Shown here piece after piece: positions 1 through 9,381 of a stretch of DNA of 64,000 nt. Source of the stretch: Leptotrichia sp. oral taxon 215 str. W9775 (GTDB lineage: Bacteria; Fusobacteriota; Fusobacteriia; Fusobacteriales; Leptotrichiaceae). Location of the stretch: the NCBI RefSeq assembly GCF_000469505.1, contig NZ_KI272860.1, positions 152,849 to 216,848 of the forward strand, in the 5' to 3' direction. Under the pieces are notes generated by a model that saw nothing but the letters and a program-made list of their open reading frames with translations, was not told the origin of the DNA and searched no databases. Each line of letters begins with the position of its first letter. Position 1 is the first letter of the stretch. Made by a program: the position numbers and the translations under genes.

Positions 1-1496
1 ATATTTGCATCATGTGCAGCATCAATTACCTTCTGTATTGCTTCCAATACTGCAGGGTTGAATGAATTGTATAGTGTTGAAACCATTTCATTTCCTCTGT
101 CTACTGCAAGGAAGTATTGTGTTAAGTCATTTGTACCAATTGAGAAGAAATCAACTTCTTTAGCAAATTTATATGCAATAATTGCTGTTGAAGGAGTTTC
201 AACCATTATTCCAACTTTTATGTTTCTGTCATAAACTTTTCCTATTTCATCCAATTCTCTTTTACATTCTTCAAGAATAGTATTTGCTTTTCTAATTTCA
301 TTAATAGAGCTTATCATTGGATACATTATTTTTATTTGACCATATCTGGAAGCTCTTAAAATAGCTCTCAGCTGTGTCTTAAACATATCCTTGTTTTCCA
401 ATGAAATTCTTATTGCCCTGTATCCAAGGAACGGATTTAATTCTTTTGGTAAATCAAGATAAGGAAGTTCTTTATCTCCACCTATATCCATTGTTCTTAT
501 AGTTACAGGTTTTCCTTTCATTTTTTCAGCAACTATTCTATATGCCTGATATTGTTCTTCTTCTGTAGGAAAATGGTCAGAATTCATGAATAGAAATTCA
601 GTTCTGTATAATCCAATTCCTGTAGCACCAGATTCTATAACGGCATCTACATCATTAGGACTTCCTATATTTCCCCAAATATCTACTTTTCTTCCATCAA
701 TAGTTATTGCTTCTTCCCCGATTAATTTTTTCAATTCTTCTTTTTCTTTTCTCAATTCTTCTCTTTTAACTTCATATTGAGCCAGTAATTCTTCTGCCGG
801 GTTAAGGAACAGTTCTCCTGCTTCCCCGTCCATTATAACTGTTTCACCTTCCTTAACTTCGCTAAGAATACCTTTTACCCCAACTACTGCCGGTAATTCA
901 AGAGATCTTGCCATGATTGCTGAATGGGCAGTCTTTCCACCAACTTCTGTTATAAATCCTACACAGTTTTTTAAATCAAGCTGTGCTGTATCTGAAGGTG
1001 TCAAGTCATAAGTTACTACTACTGTATCAGGCTCAAGATTACTTAAATCATATATTTTTATACCTAATAAGTTTTTAAGCCATCTTTTTCCTATATCCTG
1101 AAGGTCAGCAGCTCTTTCTCTTAAATAAGCATCATCCAACTGAGAAATCATTTCACAGTACTCATCTATACCTTCTTTCAATGCTCTTGCCGCAGGCATT
1201 TTTTCCCCTTTAATCTTATCCTGAACTTCCATAAGCAAGTCTTCATCTTCCAAAAGCATTATGTGCCCGTCAAAAATTGCAGCCTTGTCTTCTCCCATTT
1301 TTTCCTTTACTTTTTCTCTAATGGAGATTAATTGGGTTTTAGATTTTTTCAATCCTTCTTCCAATTTTGTCAATTCAGATTCTATTGTAGAATCTGCAGC
1401 TTTTACTTCAGGTATTACCATTTCTTCTTCTCTGAAAAGTAATACTTTACCTATAGACACTCCTTCCGAAGCTCCAATTCCTGTCAATCTTCTCAT
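1..1496 (-). CDS. ptsI: PTS enzyme I (phosphoenolpyruvate-protein phosphotransferase), partial
   Basis: Enzyme I takes phosphate from PEP and passes it to HPr, starting the cytoplasmic phosphorelay that drives sugar uptake by the PTS. The frame is open from an ATG at 1496 to the left window edge, so the C-terminus is missing (about 498 codons are present). The N-terminus reads MRRLTGIGASEGV, typical of the family. The phospho-accepting histidine sits in GGKTAHSAIMARS near residue 189, the usual position. PEP-binding-domain motifs follow, including GLYRTEFLFM and TMDIGGDKELPY. A GAGGAG ribosome-binding site lies 7 nt before the start; an ATG 5 nt further upstream is out of frame. The flavodiiron gene ends 82 nt upstream. 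HPr is not in the window; an orphan PTS IIC gene lies at 27-28.5 kb. Confidence 0.96.
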   Translation of the reverse strand, partial: MRRLTGIGASEGVSIGKVLLFREEEMVIPEVKAADSTIESELTKLEEGLKKSKTQLISIREKVKEKMGEDKAAIFDGHIMLLEDEDLLMEVQDKIKGEKMPAARALKEGIDEYCEMISQLDDAYLRERAADLQDIGKRWLKNLLGIKIYDLSNLEPDTVVVTYDLTPSDTAQLDLKNCVGFITEVGGKTAHSAIMARSLELPAVVGVKGILSEVKEGETVIMDGEAGELFLNPAEELLAQYEVKREELRKEKEELKKLIGEEAITIDGRKVDIWGNIGSPNDVDAVIESGATGIGLYRTEFLFMNSDHFPTEEEQYQAYRIVAEKMKGKPVTIRTMDIGGDKELPYLDLPKELNPFLGYRAIRISLENKDMFKTQLRAILRASRYGQIKIMYPMISSINEIRKANTILEECKRELDEIGKVYDRNIKVGIMVETPSTAIIAYKFAKEVDFFSIGTNDLTQYFLAVDRGNEMVSTLYNSFNPAVLEAIQKVIDAAHDAN

Positions 1497-1578
1497 TTCA
1501 TTTCTCCTCTATATATAAATTTTTATTACTAACAATTTCTATATACTTTACCTATGAATACAACTCTGTTTTTATAAA

Positions 1579-2790
1579 TTAATTCATGCTTTCAACAATT
1601 GCTTCTGTTAAATTATCTAGAACTTCTTCCTGCTCAGGTCTTAATGCTGATTTTACATCTAAAGGTTCTCCAACTACTTCAATTTTTTTGAACTCAGTTT
1701 CAAATTTCTTTTTCATTGCTCCTAAAGCTCCTGTTGCCCATGTATGATTTCCAATTAAAGAAACCTTTCTGTTCTGATATCCTAATGATGCAAGCTCATG
1801 AAGTAATGAATCCATAACAAGATACAATCCAGTATTGTAAGTAGGTGCTGCCAATACAAGGTTGCTGTATTTCCATGCTTCAGAAATTATGTATGAAGGA
1901 TGTGTTTTTGAAACATCAAAAACTTTTATATCTTTTACTCCCTTCTGTGCTAATTTATTTGCAATGCAGTTAACTGTATTTTCAGTATTTCCATACATTG
2001 AACCAAATATCAGAACAACTCCGTCTTTTTCTGGAGTACTTGTACTCCATTTATTATATAAATCAAGTAAATAGTTTATATCTTCAGGTGTTCTCCAGAT
2101 TGGCCCATGTAAGGGTACTATCATATTTATAGTAGTGTCTTTCAATTTTTTAAATACATTCTGTACTTGCATTCCGTATTTACCAACTATATTTGTATAG
2201 TATCTTCTCATTTCAGAAAGATAATATCCTTCAAAATCCACTTCATCCTTAAATATATTTCCATTTAGTGTTCCAAATGTTCCAAAGGCATCAGCTGAGA
2301 ATAATATCCCTTTTGTTTCTTCATATGTCATTGTTACTTCTGGCCAGTGAACCATAGGTGCTCCAATGAATCTTAGCTTATTTTCTCCTAAATCCAGTAC
2401 ATCTCCTTCTTTTATTTCATAATAGTTTTCTGCCGCAGAAGTATTATAAAACTGTTCAAAGAAAGCAAATGTCTTTTTATTTCCAACTATTTTCAGATTT
2501 GGATACAACATCAATAAATCTTCTATATTTCCACAGTGATCAGGTTCCATATGGTTAACTATCAGGTAATCAAGTTCTCTTCCTTGTAAAAGATATTTTA
2601 TATTTTCCAGATACTGGGCTCTTATTGATGCATCCACTGTATCAATAATTGCTGTTTTTTCATCTAGTATAAGACTTGAATTATATGAAACTCCTTTTGG
2701 TATAGGAAACATATTTTCAAATCTTTCCAGTCTTCTGTCATTTCCCCCAATCCAATAAATTTTATCAGTTATTTGCTGAACGCAATGCAT
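1579..2790 (-). CDS. fprA: Flavodiiron protein (A-type flavoprotein), O2/NO reductase
   Basis: This is a cytoplasmic two-domain enzyme that reduces O2 (or NO) at a non-heme di-iron centre, with electrons delivered by FMN; in anaerobes it detoxifies oxygen. The N-terminal metallo-beta-lactamase-like domain shows the iron ligands NHMEPDHCG near residue 80, HWPE, SADAFGTFG and a later PLHGPIW. The C-terminal flavodoxin domain starts near residue 255 with the FMN loop IFGSMYGNTENT. Length (about 403 aa) is typical. The frame could open at a GTG at 2796, but the AGGAGG lies only 2 nt before it and 8 nt before the ATG at 2790, so the ATG is preferred. No rubredoxin domain is attached; the electron donor is not visible here. 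Confidence 0.93.
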   Translation of the reverse strand: MHCVQQITDKIYWIGGNDRRLERFENMFPIPKGVSYNSSLILDEKTAIIDTVDASIRAQYLENIKYLLQGRELDYLIVNHMEPDHCGNIEDLLMLYPNLKIVGNKKTFAFFEQFYNTSAAENYYEIKEGDVLDLGENKLRFIGAPMVHWPEVTMTYEETKGILFSADAFGTFGTLNGNIFKDEVDFEGYYLSEMRRYYTNIVGKYGMQVQNVFKKLKDTTINMIVPLHGPIWRTPEDINYLLDLYNKWSTSTPEKDGVVLIFGSMYGNTENTVNCIANKLAQKGVKDIKVFDVSKTHPSYIISEAWKYSNLVLAAPTYNTGLYLVMDSLLHELASLGYQNRKVSLIGNHTWATGALGAMKKKFETEFKKIEVVGEPLDVKSALRPEQEEVLDNLTEAIVESMN

Positions 2791-2847
2791 TTTCACTACC
2801 TCCTATTTTTCTACAATTAATTATTTATATTCTTTATTTTATTATGA

Positions 2848-3615
2848 TTATTTTCTATTTTTCTTTATATTGTCACGTAACAGCTTTACTATTACACCTT
2901 TACCAAACTCAGTTGCCATATCCATTGGAGTACCACCATGAGCATCTGTCAGTTGAGGATTTGCTCCATATCTTAATAAAATCTCCACTATTCTGGCATT
3001 TGATTTCAGTGTAGCATCCTGTAAAGGTAACCATCCATCTGTTCCACTATGAACATTTACAAGCTTCCTATCTGCCTTCAGAAGTATTTCCACAGCTTCT
3101 TCATTTTCATAGTAACAGGCTGTATGTAATGTCAACTTACCAAAAACTGGGTGTTTTTCATATAAATTTGCTCCATTTTCCACTAATACTTTAAGAATTT
3201 CATTATTTCCGGATTCAATAGCTACTATTATAGGAGTATACCCTGTTTTATCGTGAGCATTTATATCTATCAGGTTTACTTCAACCTCATCAGAAACTGC
3301 TGTAACTAAATCACTATATTTAGGTCCATAATAATTTCCATTATCATTCTTTTCCCTCTTTTCAGTATTTTCACTGAGTTTCTTCTTATTCTCCTTTGTT
3401 GCAAGATGATTTAATACAAATTTATTGTTATTCTTTCTTATAGCTTCAAAAAGAACTTTTAGTCTCATCTCATTCATGCTCATAAGTTTTTCTTCAGTTA
3501 CAAGATCGATAGTTTTTTCACTTATACCGTTACGCAAAATCATTTTTTCCGCATATATAAAATTTGATAAAATTATAAACAGAAAAAATATTTTATATAT
3601 TAATTTTTTTGTCAT
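2848..3615 (-). CDS. Secreted ankyrin-repeat protein
   Basis: A 255-aa exported protein. The N-terminus MTKKLIYKIFFLFIILSNFIYA is a signal peptide with a likely cut after YA. From about residue 120 it carries four ankyrin-type repeats, recognisable from TGYTPIIVAIESGN, LTLHTACYYENEEAVEILL, GWLPLQDATLKSN and HGGTPMDMATEFGKG, each a helix-turn-helix plus loop. The segment between signal and repeats is lysine/glutamate-rich without a recognised domain. Such proteins usually mediate protein-protein contacts; the partner is unknown. An AGAGGTG ribosome-binding site precedes the ATG. It stands alone between bcp and the flavodiiron gene, both in the same direction. Confidence 0.82.
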   Translation of the reverse strand: MTKKLIYKIFFLFIILSNFIYAEKMILRNGISEKTIDLVTEEKLMSMNEMRLKVLFEAIRKNNNKFVLNHLATKENKKKLSENTEKREKNDNGNYYGPKYSDLVTAVSDEVEVNLIDINAHDKTGYTPIIVAIESGNNEILKVLVENGANLYEKHPVFGKLTLHTACYYENEEAVEILLKADRKLVNVHSGTDGWLPLQDATLKSNARIVEILLRYGANPQLTDAHGGTPMDMATEFGKGVIVKLLRDNIKKNRK

Positions 3616-3706
3616 GGTTTCACCTCTAATTATTTACATATTATATCATATGATTTTAAAACTGTAAATAAAAATTGTCTTTTAGACACCTTTAAAAATA
3701 TACATA

Positions 3707-3743
3707 AAAACTCCCCTATTATTTATAATAACAAGGGAGTTTT
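3707..3743 (-). terminator. Intrinsic terminator downstream of bcp
   Basis: Inverted repeat AAAACTCCC (3707-3715) and GGGAGTTTT (3735-3743), flanked by A and T tracts on both sides. It can therefore work in both directions. It lies 31 nt after the bcp stop codon and separates bcp from the ankyrin gene. Confidence 0.85.
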
Positions 3744-3773
3744 TTTCTAAATGTATAGTTATTTTTAATTTAA

Positions 3774-4220
3774 TTACATTTTTTCTATTTCTTCCAGAAC
3801 TTCATCAACATGGCCTTTAACTTTAACTTTTCGCCATTCTTTTACGATTTCTCCTTTTTCATCTATAAGGAAAGTTGAACGTTCTATTCCAAAATATTTC
3901 TTTCCAAAGTTGACTTTTTCCTTCCAGACTTGGTATTTTTCACATACATCACTGTTTTCATCACTTAAGAGTAAAAAAGGAAGTTCATTTTTCTTCTTAA
4001 AGTTTTCATGTCTTTTTATACTGTCCTTACTTATTCCCAGTACCACAACACCTTTTGCAGTAAGTCTGGCAAAGTTATCCCTGAAAGAACAGGCTTCCTG
4101 AGTACACCCAGGAGTGCTGTCTTTAGGATAAAAATAAAGTACAACTTTCTTACCTTTATAATCACTCAGACTGACATTTTCTCCATTATCAGCCGGTAAA
4201 CTGAAATCATAAGCTTTCAT
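3774..4220 (-). CDS. bcp: Thiol peroxidase of the Bcp/PrxQ peroxiredoxin family
   Basis: Cytoplasmic peroxiredoxin that reduces hydrogen peroxide and organic hydroperoxides with thioredoxin as reductant. The active-site segment STPGCTQEACSFRDN has the peroxidatic cysteine and a second cysteine five residues later, the intramolecular-disulfide (PrxQ) arrangement. LYFYPKDSTPG upstream and STFLIDEKGEI near the end are family hallmarks; about 148 aa is the usual length. Two ATGs lie close together (4226 and 4220); an AAGGAG directly abuts the first and is 6 nt before the second, so 4220 is preferred. With the flavodiiron protein 1 kb away it forms a small oxidative-defence group, though the two are separated by a terminator. 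Confidence 0.93.
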   Translation of the reverse strand: MKAYDFSLPADNGENVSLSDYKGKKVVLYFYPKDSTPGCTQEACSFRDNFARLTAKGVVVLGISKDSIKRHENFKKKNELPFLLLSDENSDVCEKYQVWKEKVNFGKKYFGIERSTFLIDEKGEIVKEWRKVKVKGHVDEVLEEIEKM

Positions 4221-4241
4221 TTTCATCTCCTTATATTTCTT

Positions 4242-6971
4242 TTATTTCATAAAAGAAGGAATTTCTATCTTTTTCTCTTTTTTTTCTTCTTTTACTGAGT
4301 TTTCTTCATTGATATCATTATTTTCCACATCATTACTAATAACATTTTCTTCTGCTTTAACTTCTTCCTGAACAAATCCCTCAGAAATTCCGCTAAAATT
4401 ATTAGTATCTACTTGCAATTCTTCTGTTACACTATCTGCAATGTTATGTTTTTGTCCAGTTTCTTCATTTCCTTCAAAAATATTCTCTGGAACATTTCCT
4501 GTTTCAAAAGGGTTTTCTTGAACATTATTTCCAATTTCATGAAGATTTTCTTTAACTTCCTGAATTTCCTGAGGAAGAATATTTTCTTCATTCACAATAT
4601 TTTCAACATTTTCTGTATTTTGAGGTTGTGCAATCTGCTCAACATTCTCAATATTTTCAATGCTCTCAACTGGTTCAATAAATTCAGTATGCTCAACATT
4701 TTCAGTAACACTAGGAATTTCAACATGTGCAGGTATTTCTATTTTCTGTGGCTGTGCTTCCTGCGGTTCTGAAACAATATTATTTTCCTGAGGAAGAATA
4801 TTTTCAACATTTGGAACTTCTGCTACTTCTTTTTTCTCTGGTTCTGTCTGCTCTATCTTAGGTTCTTCTATTTTCTCTTCCTTTATTTCTTCTTTCACTT
4901 CTTCTTTTTTATTTTCAACAGGTTTTTCTTCCGCTGTTTTAACTTCAGAAGGCTTTTTATCCTCCACTACATTTTCTGGAACAACTTTTACTTCTTCAGT
5001 TTTATTTTCCTGTTTATTTCCTGAATCAGAAGCATCCTTTTTAGGGGAATTATTTAACAGTTCCTGAACTGAAACTCCTGAAATTATCTTTCTTACTTCA
5101 TCACCAGTTATTGTTTCTTTTTTCAATAGCAGTTCAGCAATTCCATCAAGTTTTTCCCTGTTTGCTCTTAAAGTTTCAACTGTTTGACGGTATTCATTGT
5201 TAAGTATCTCTCTTATTTCAAGATCAATTTCTCTTATTGTTTCATTACTCTTATTTGAAGTAAATGTAAATTCTTCGTCAGAATTTTCAAGGTTTACAGG
5301 TCCTAATTTCTTACTCATTCCAACGCTTTCCACATATGCTCTTGCAAGTCTTGTAGCTCTCTTAATATCAGAATAAGCCCCTGTACTTATGTCATCCAGA
5401 ACTAAATCTTCTGCTGCTCTTCCTCCAAAAAGAACTTTTATTTCTGCTAACATTTCCTTACTTGTAGTCACAAGCTTTTCTTCAGGAAGTGGCATCATAA
5501 ATCCTCCGGCATCTCCCCTTGGAATAATCGTAACTTTATGTACAGGATCTGCTCCCGGTGTAAGTTCAGTCATAACAGCATGTCCTGCTTCATGGTAAGC
5601 AAGCAGTCTTTTTTCCTCAGGTTTAATGATTTTACCTTTTTGCCCTAATCCCATTCCAATTTTATCAACAGCTTCATCCAAATCTTCCATTGTTATTGTA
5701 TCAGAAGCTTTTCTTGCAGCCAGTATCGCAGCTTCATTTAATAAATTCGCCAAATCAGCTCCTACAAATCCTGGAGTTATTTTTGCTATATCTTCAAGTC
5801 TTACATCAGAAGCAAGTTTCTTATTTCTGGCATGTACTTTTAATATCGCAATTCTTCCTTGTAAGTCAGGTGCATCAACATTTATTCTTCTATCAAATCT
5901 TCCTGCTCTCAGCAATGCCGGATCTAGTACATCTTCCCTGTTTGTTGCCGCTATAACTATTACTTTTGCATCAGTTTCAAAACCGTCCATTTCTACAAGA
6001 AGCTGGTTTAATGTCTGTTCTCTTTCATCATTACTTCCACTATTTTTTCCAACACTTCTTTTTCTACCGATTGCATCAATTTCATCTATAAATATTATTG
6101 AAGGGCTTGAAGACTTTGCCTTTTCAAATAAGTCCCTTACTCTCGAAGCTCCTACTCCGACAAACATTTCAACAAATTCTGACCCTGAAATACTGAAGAA
6201 TGAAGCTCCCGATTCTCCTGCAACAGCCTTTGCAAGCAATGTCTTCCCAGTTCCAGGTCTTCCAAGTAAAAGTACACCTTTAGGAACTCTCGCTCCTGCC
6301 TTTGTATATTTTTCAGGATTTTTCAGGAAATCAACTACTTCTTTCAGTTCTTCCTTAGCTCCGTCAACTCCTGCTACATCATCAAATTTTACATCCGGTT
6401 TCTTATCAAGCTTATCAGCTCTTGATTTACCAAAACCAAAGATATTTCCAGGACCTCCCTGTCCATTTCCCATCATTTTCTTTGCCAGGTAAATCATTAA
6501 TATTATCATTATTATTATTGGTAAAAAGTTAACTACTAGTGCCAGGAATACAGCTCCCTGTGAAGGTGCACCAACTACAAGTTCTACTTTTTTACTGTTA
6601 ACTGCATTGATGATAGTAGGATCATTCCCTACTCTTTCAGTTATTTTTCTAGTTGAATAAACAACATTTTTATTGTTTTCTCTGACAACTGCTATTAACT
6701 TGTCATCTTTTTCTTCTATTTTACTAAATTTTCCACTTTTAATATCAGCTACAAATTCTGTATATGGAACATCTTTCTTTTCCTGAAAATAGTTTTGTAC
6801 ATCCTGTGTATAAAATACGAATGCAAAAAACAATGCTATTATCATAATAAATACAAATGCCGAACCAAAGAAAGGTGATCTTCCTCCATCGTTTCCGCCA
6901 TTTTTTCTATTATTTTCTTTTCGTAATTCTTCTAGTCTTTTTCTGATGTCATCTTTATTTTTATCGTCCAT
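4242..6971 (-). CDS. ftsH: ATP-dependent zinc metalloprotease FtsH with a long acidic C-terminal extension
   Basis: Membrane-anchored hexameric AAA protease that degrades membrane and regulatory proteins. In order: a short charged N-terminus, TM helix 1 (about residues 36-54), an extracytoplasmic domain, TM helix 2 (about 143-165), the AAA domain with Walker A GRPGTGKT near residue 236 (the second position is Arg where Pro is common) and Walker B IIFIDEIDAIG, then the zinc site HEAGH near residue 460. From about residue 640 a roughly 270-residue tail follows, rich in E, V, N, P and Q, absent from typical FtsH of about 610-650 aa. GGGAGG precedes the ATG. The start overlaps the end of tilS by 11 nt, so the two genes are probably translationally coupled. 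Confidence 0.96.
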   Translation of the reverse strand: MDDKNKDDIRKRLEELRKENNRKNGGNDGGRSPFFGSAFVFIMIIALFFAFVFYTQDVQNYFQEKKDVPYTEFVADIKSGKFSKIEEKDDKLIAVVRENNKNVVYSTRKITERVGNDPTIINAVNSKKVELVVGAPSQGAVFLALVVNFLPIIIMIILMIYLAKKMMGNGQGGPGNIFGFGKSRADKLDKKPDVKFDDVAGVDGAKEELKEVVDFLKNPEKYTKAGARVPKGVLLLGRPGTGKTLLAKAVAGESGASFFSISGSEFVEMFVGVGASRVRDLFEKAKSSSPSIIFIDEIDAIGRKRSVGKNSGSNDEREQTLNQLLVEMDGFETDAKVIVIAATNREDVLDPALLRAGRFDRRINVDAPDLQGRIAILKVHARNKKLASDVRLEDIAKITPGFVGADLANLLNEAAILAARKASDTITMEDLDEAVDKIGMGLGQKGKIIKPEEKRLLAYHEAGHAVMTELTPGADPVHKVTIIPRGDAGGFMMPLPEEKLVTTSKEMLAEIKVLFGGRAAEDLVLDDISTGAYSDIKRATRLARAYVESVGMSKKLGPVNLENSDEEFTFTSNKSNETIREIDLEIREILNNEYRQTVETLRANREKLDGIAELLLKKETITGDEVRKIISGVSVQELLNNSPKKDASDSGNKQENKTEEVKVVPENVVEDKKPSEVKTAEEKPVENKKEEVKEEIKEEKIEEPKIEQTEPEKKEVAEVPNVENILPQENNIVSEPQEAQPQKIEIPAHVEIPSVTENVEHTEFIEPVESIENIENVEQIAQPQNTENVENIVNEENILPQEIQEVKENLHEIGNNVQENPFETGNVPENIFEGNEETGQKHNIADSVTEELQVDTNNFSGISEGFVQEEVKAEENVISNDVENNDINEENSVKEEKKEKKIEIPSFMK

Positions 6972-8316
6972 TTTTCCTCCCTATTATTAGTAACATTTCT
7001 TCATTTTGTGTTTTGTCTTTAACTTCTTTCTTCCTTAAATATTTTGAAAACTTTATATCACCCACACTCAATATTTCAGTTACAATTTTATTATTTTTTC
7101 TATATTCCATTTCCAGAACAGGTATCTTATTCCTGTCCCATTTTGAAATTTTTTCATCAATCAGTATTTTTTTGACTTTCTTATGTCCCAGATTATTTAA
7201 TGAAATAACATCACCTTCCAGCCTTTTTCTGACAAATATTTTATGTCCATTGAAATCTTCAGTGAATTTCATTAATTTTACATTTTCCACTTCAGTTTTA
7301 ATTATTTTTTCAATCTCCAACATACTATCTGTCAACATTATAAAGTAATTATGCCATTTTACCGGAACATTTTTCTTTACTTCGACTCTTTCTTCATCAA
7401 CTTCTTTTTCTTTCTCTTCTATCACTTCCAATTTATTATATTTTTTTCTTAATATCTTGCCATTTCCCAGAGAAAATTCCTTCGAACCTTCAGCATTAAG
7501 ATTTCCTTTTTTATCATAAAGTGTTTCATAAATCTGGTCTATTTTCTTTCTTGAAAGTTCTACATCATATTTCTCCAGATACTGGACAAATCTTTCCTTT
7601 AAAATGCTATCTTCTTTGTTTTCCCTATTATTTATTTCATGAATAAGTTCATTAACTTTATTTCTAAAATTAGGATTTATATTCACAAACATTGGAAAAA
7701 TTTCATTTCGTATATAATTTCTTGTATAGTCATTTTTATTATTTGTATAATCTATTATATAACTTTTTCTATTTTCCTGCAAATAGTTTAAAATTTCATT
7801 TTTTTCAAACTGCAGTATAGGCCTTATTATATTTCCCCTCTCTTCAGGTATTCCTTTAAGTCCTTTTAAGGAAGTTCCTCTTACAAGCCTAAAAATAAAT
7901 GTCTCAATATTGTCATCAAGGTTATGCCCGGTAGCAATTCTATCATAATTTATATTTTTCAAGATTCTTTCAATTGCTTCATACCTCAATTCCCTTGCCG
8001 CTAATTCTATAGACTTTTTATTTTCAGTCGCATATTCCTTCACATTTACACTTTCGATGTATAGTGGAACATTGTTTTCTTCAGAAAATTCCCTGACAAA
8101 CTTCAAATCATTCCCTACATCTTCCCGTAAGTTGTGATTTATATACATAAGAGATATTTCAAGGGAATATTCTTTCTTCAAAAAATTCAGCAAATTATAC
8201 AAAAAAACTGAATCCGGTCCACCTGAAAAAGCTATTAATATTTTTTCATTTTTTCTTATTAAGCCACTTTTTTTAAGTTCTTCCACTTTTTTCTTCATTT
8301 TTCCTGTATCAAACAT
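6961..8316 (-). CDS. tilS: tRNA(Ile)-lysidine synthase
   Basis: TilS adenylates and then lysinylates C34 of the CAU-anticodon tRNA-Ile so that it reads AUA, a codon used often in this AT-rich genome. The N-terminal PP-loop ATPase motif IAFSGGPDSVFL is near residue 30. It is followed by the family segments ATGHNLDDNIETFIFRL and RGTSLKGLKGIP; the C-terminal tRNA-binding region is lysine-rich. Length 451 aa is normal. ATGs at 8316 and 8298 are both plausible; the first is kept, with AGGGG about 10 nt upstream. tilS-ftsH adjacency is common in Firmicutes and related bacteria. The mltG gene ends 18 nt upstream, suggesting an mltG-tilS-ftsH operon. Confidence 0.95.
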   Translation of the reverse strand: MFDTGKMKKKVEELKKSGLIRKNEKILIAFSGGPDSVFLYNLLNFLKKEYSLEISLMYINHNLREDVGNDLKFVREFSEENNVPLYIESVNVKEYATENKKSIELAARELRYEAIERILKNINYDRIATGHNLDDNIETFIFRLVRGTSLKGLKGIPEERGNIIRPILQFEKNEILNYLQENRKSYIIDYTNNKNDYTRNYIRNEIFPMFVNINPNFRNKVNELIHEINNRENKEDSILKERFVQYLEKYDVELSRKKIDQIYETLYDKKGNLNAEGSKEFSLGNGKILRKKYNKLEVIEEKEKEVDEERVEVKKNVPVKWHNYFIMLTDSMLEIEKIIKTEVENVKLMKFTEDFNGHKIFVRKRLEGDVISLNNLGHKKVKKILIDEKISKWDRNKIPVLEMEYRKNNKIVTEILSVGDIKFSKYLRKKEVKDKTQNEEMLLIIGRKNGR

Positions 8317-8334
8317 ATTCTTAACCCCTGTTTC

Positions 8335-9285
8335 TTATTTTAACTGACCGCTTTCCCTTCTCTTTTTCAAATGTTCTTCATGCGTTTTTGAGTAATACGT
8401 TTTCCCTTTATGTGTAAAGAAGAACAAATCATCTGTAACTTCTGCATTTTCCACTGCTTTAAATGTTTCAACAGGTGGATTTCCAATCGGTGTTGGCGGA
8501 AGTCCTTTTACCTTATAGGAATTATAAGGTGTTTCCTTTGTTTTAAGTTCTCCTCTCAACGCCTGTCTTCCCAGTTCATATTTCAGTGTAGCATCCGATT
8601 CAAGTTTCATGCCTATTTCAAGTCTTTTTATAAAAATTCCCGCAACTTTTGGTTTATCAACTTGATCAGATACTTCTGCTTCCACTATTGAAGCCAGTTT
8701 TAACTGATCATAGAATTTTTGCTTATCCGGATATTTTTCTGGTGGAAATTTCTTTAAAAATTCATTCAGAATAGTTGTTAAAACTTGTTTTGTCGTTACT
8801 CCTTCATTAAAAATATATGTTTCCGGATAAAAATATCCTTCAAAGTTGTTATTTTCATGCGGATAAGGGAAATCAATTTCACTTAAGGCCTTATTTATCT
8901 CTTCTTCTGACCCTAGTCCCAGTGCTTCAAGTCTTTCATAAACCTGCTTTTTTGTAAATCCTTCAGGTATTGTAACTCTTATACCGTTTGATTCCTTATT
9001 TTTTAGTTTTTTCAGAACTTCATATTTTGAAAGTTTCCCATTAAATTTATATGTTCCTATTTTTAACTTAAAGTCTTCACCTAATGTTTTCAAATATACT
9101 CTATCCAAAATTCCAAAATTTAGCTTCAGATCTTTGTATATCTGGGTAAAGGTTGTTCCTTTCTTTACATTTAAATTTACATTTTTATACTCTTTTTTTG
9201 CTCCAAAAAAGTTATAAAAAATAGTTAAAATTGTTATCAGCAGCACTGCAACAACTACATAAAATGCCTTCAATATATTTTTCAT
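8335..9285 (-). CDS. mltG: Endolytic murein transglycosylase MltG
   Basis: Inner-membrane enzyme that cuts nascent glycan strands and is thought to end their elongation. One N-terminal TM helix (about residues 7-27, AFYVVVAVLLITILTIFY) anchors a periplasmic YceG-like domain. Hallmarks are LASIVEAEVSD with the catalytic glutamate, KRLEIGMKLESDATLKYELG, TPYNSYKVKGLPPTPIGNP and the ending FFFTHKGKTYYSKTHEEH. Length 316 aa is in the family range. AGGAGAATT precedes the ATG. It heads the mltG-tilS-ftsH group. Confidence 0.93.
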   Translation of the reverse strand: MKNILKAFYVVVAVLLITILTIFYNFFGAKKEYKNVNLNVKKGTTFTQIYKDLKLNFGILDRVYLKTLGEDFKLKIGTYKFNGKLSKYEVLKKLKNKESNGIRVTIPEGFTKKQVYERLEALGLGSEEEINKALSEIDFPYPHENNNFEGYFYPETYIFNEGVTTKQVLTTILNEFLKKFPPEKYPDKQKFYDQLKLASIVEAEVSDQVDKPKVAGIFIKRLEIGMKLESDATLKYELGRQALRGELKTKETPYNSYKVKGLPPTPIGNPPVETFKAVENAEVTDDLFFFTHKGKTYYSKTHEEHLKKRRESGQLK

Positions 9286-9381
9286 AATTCTCCTAAATCA
9301 TTTTCTTTCTTATAAACTTTTACATTATACATTTTCATATTTTAACCATACTACTCTTATCTTTTACTATACGTTTCCTTT

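Noticed and set aside
5626..6492. 288-codon + strand ORF inside ftsH
   Set aside because: It is the antisense frame of the AAA domain of ftsH, with no start signals and low-complexity Ser-rich translation.
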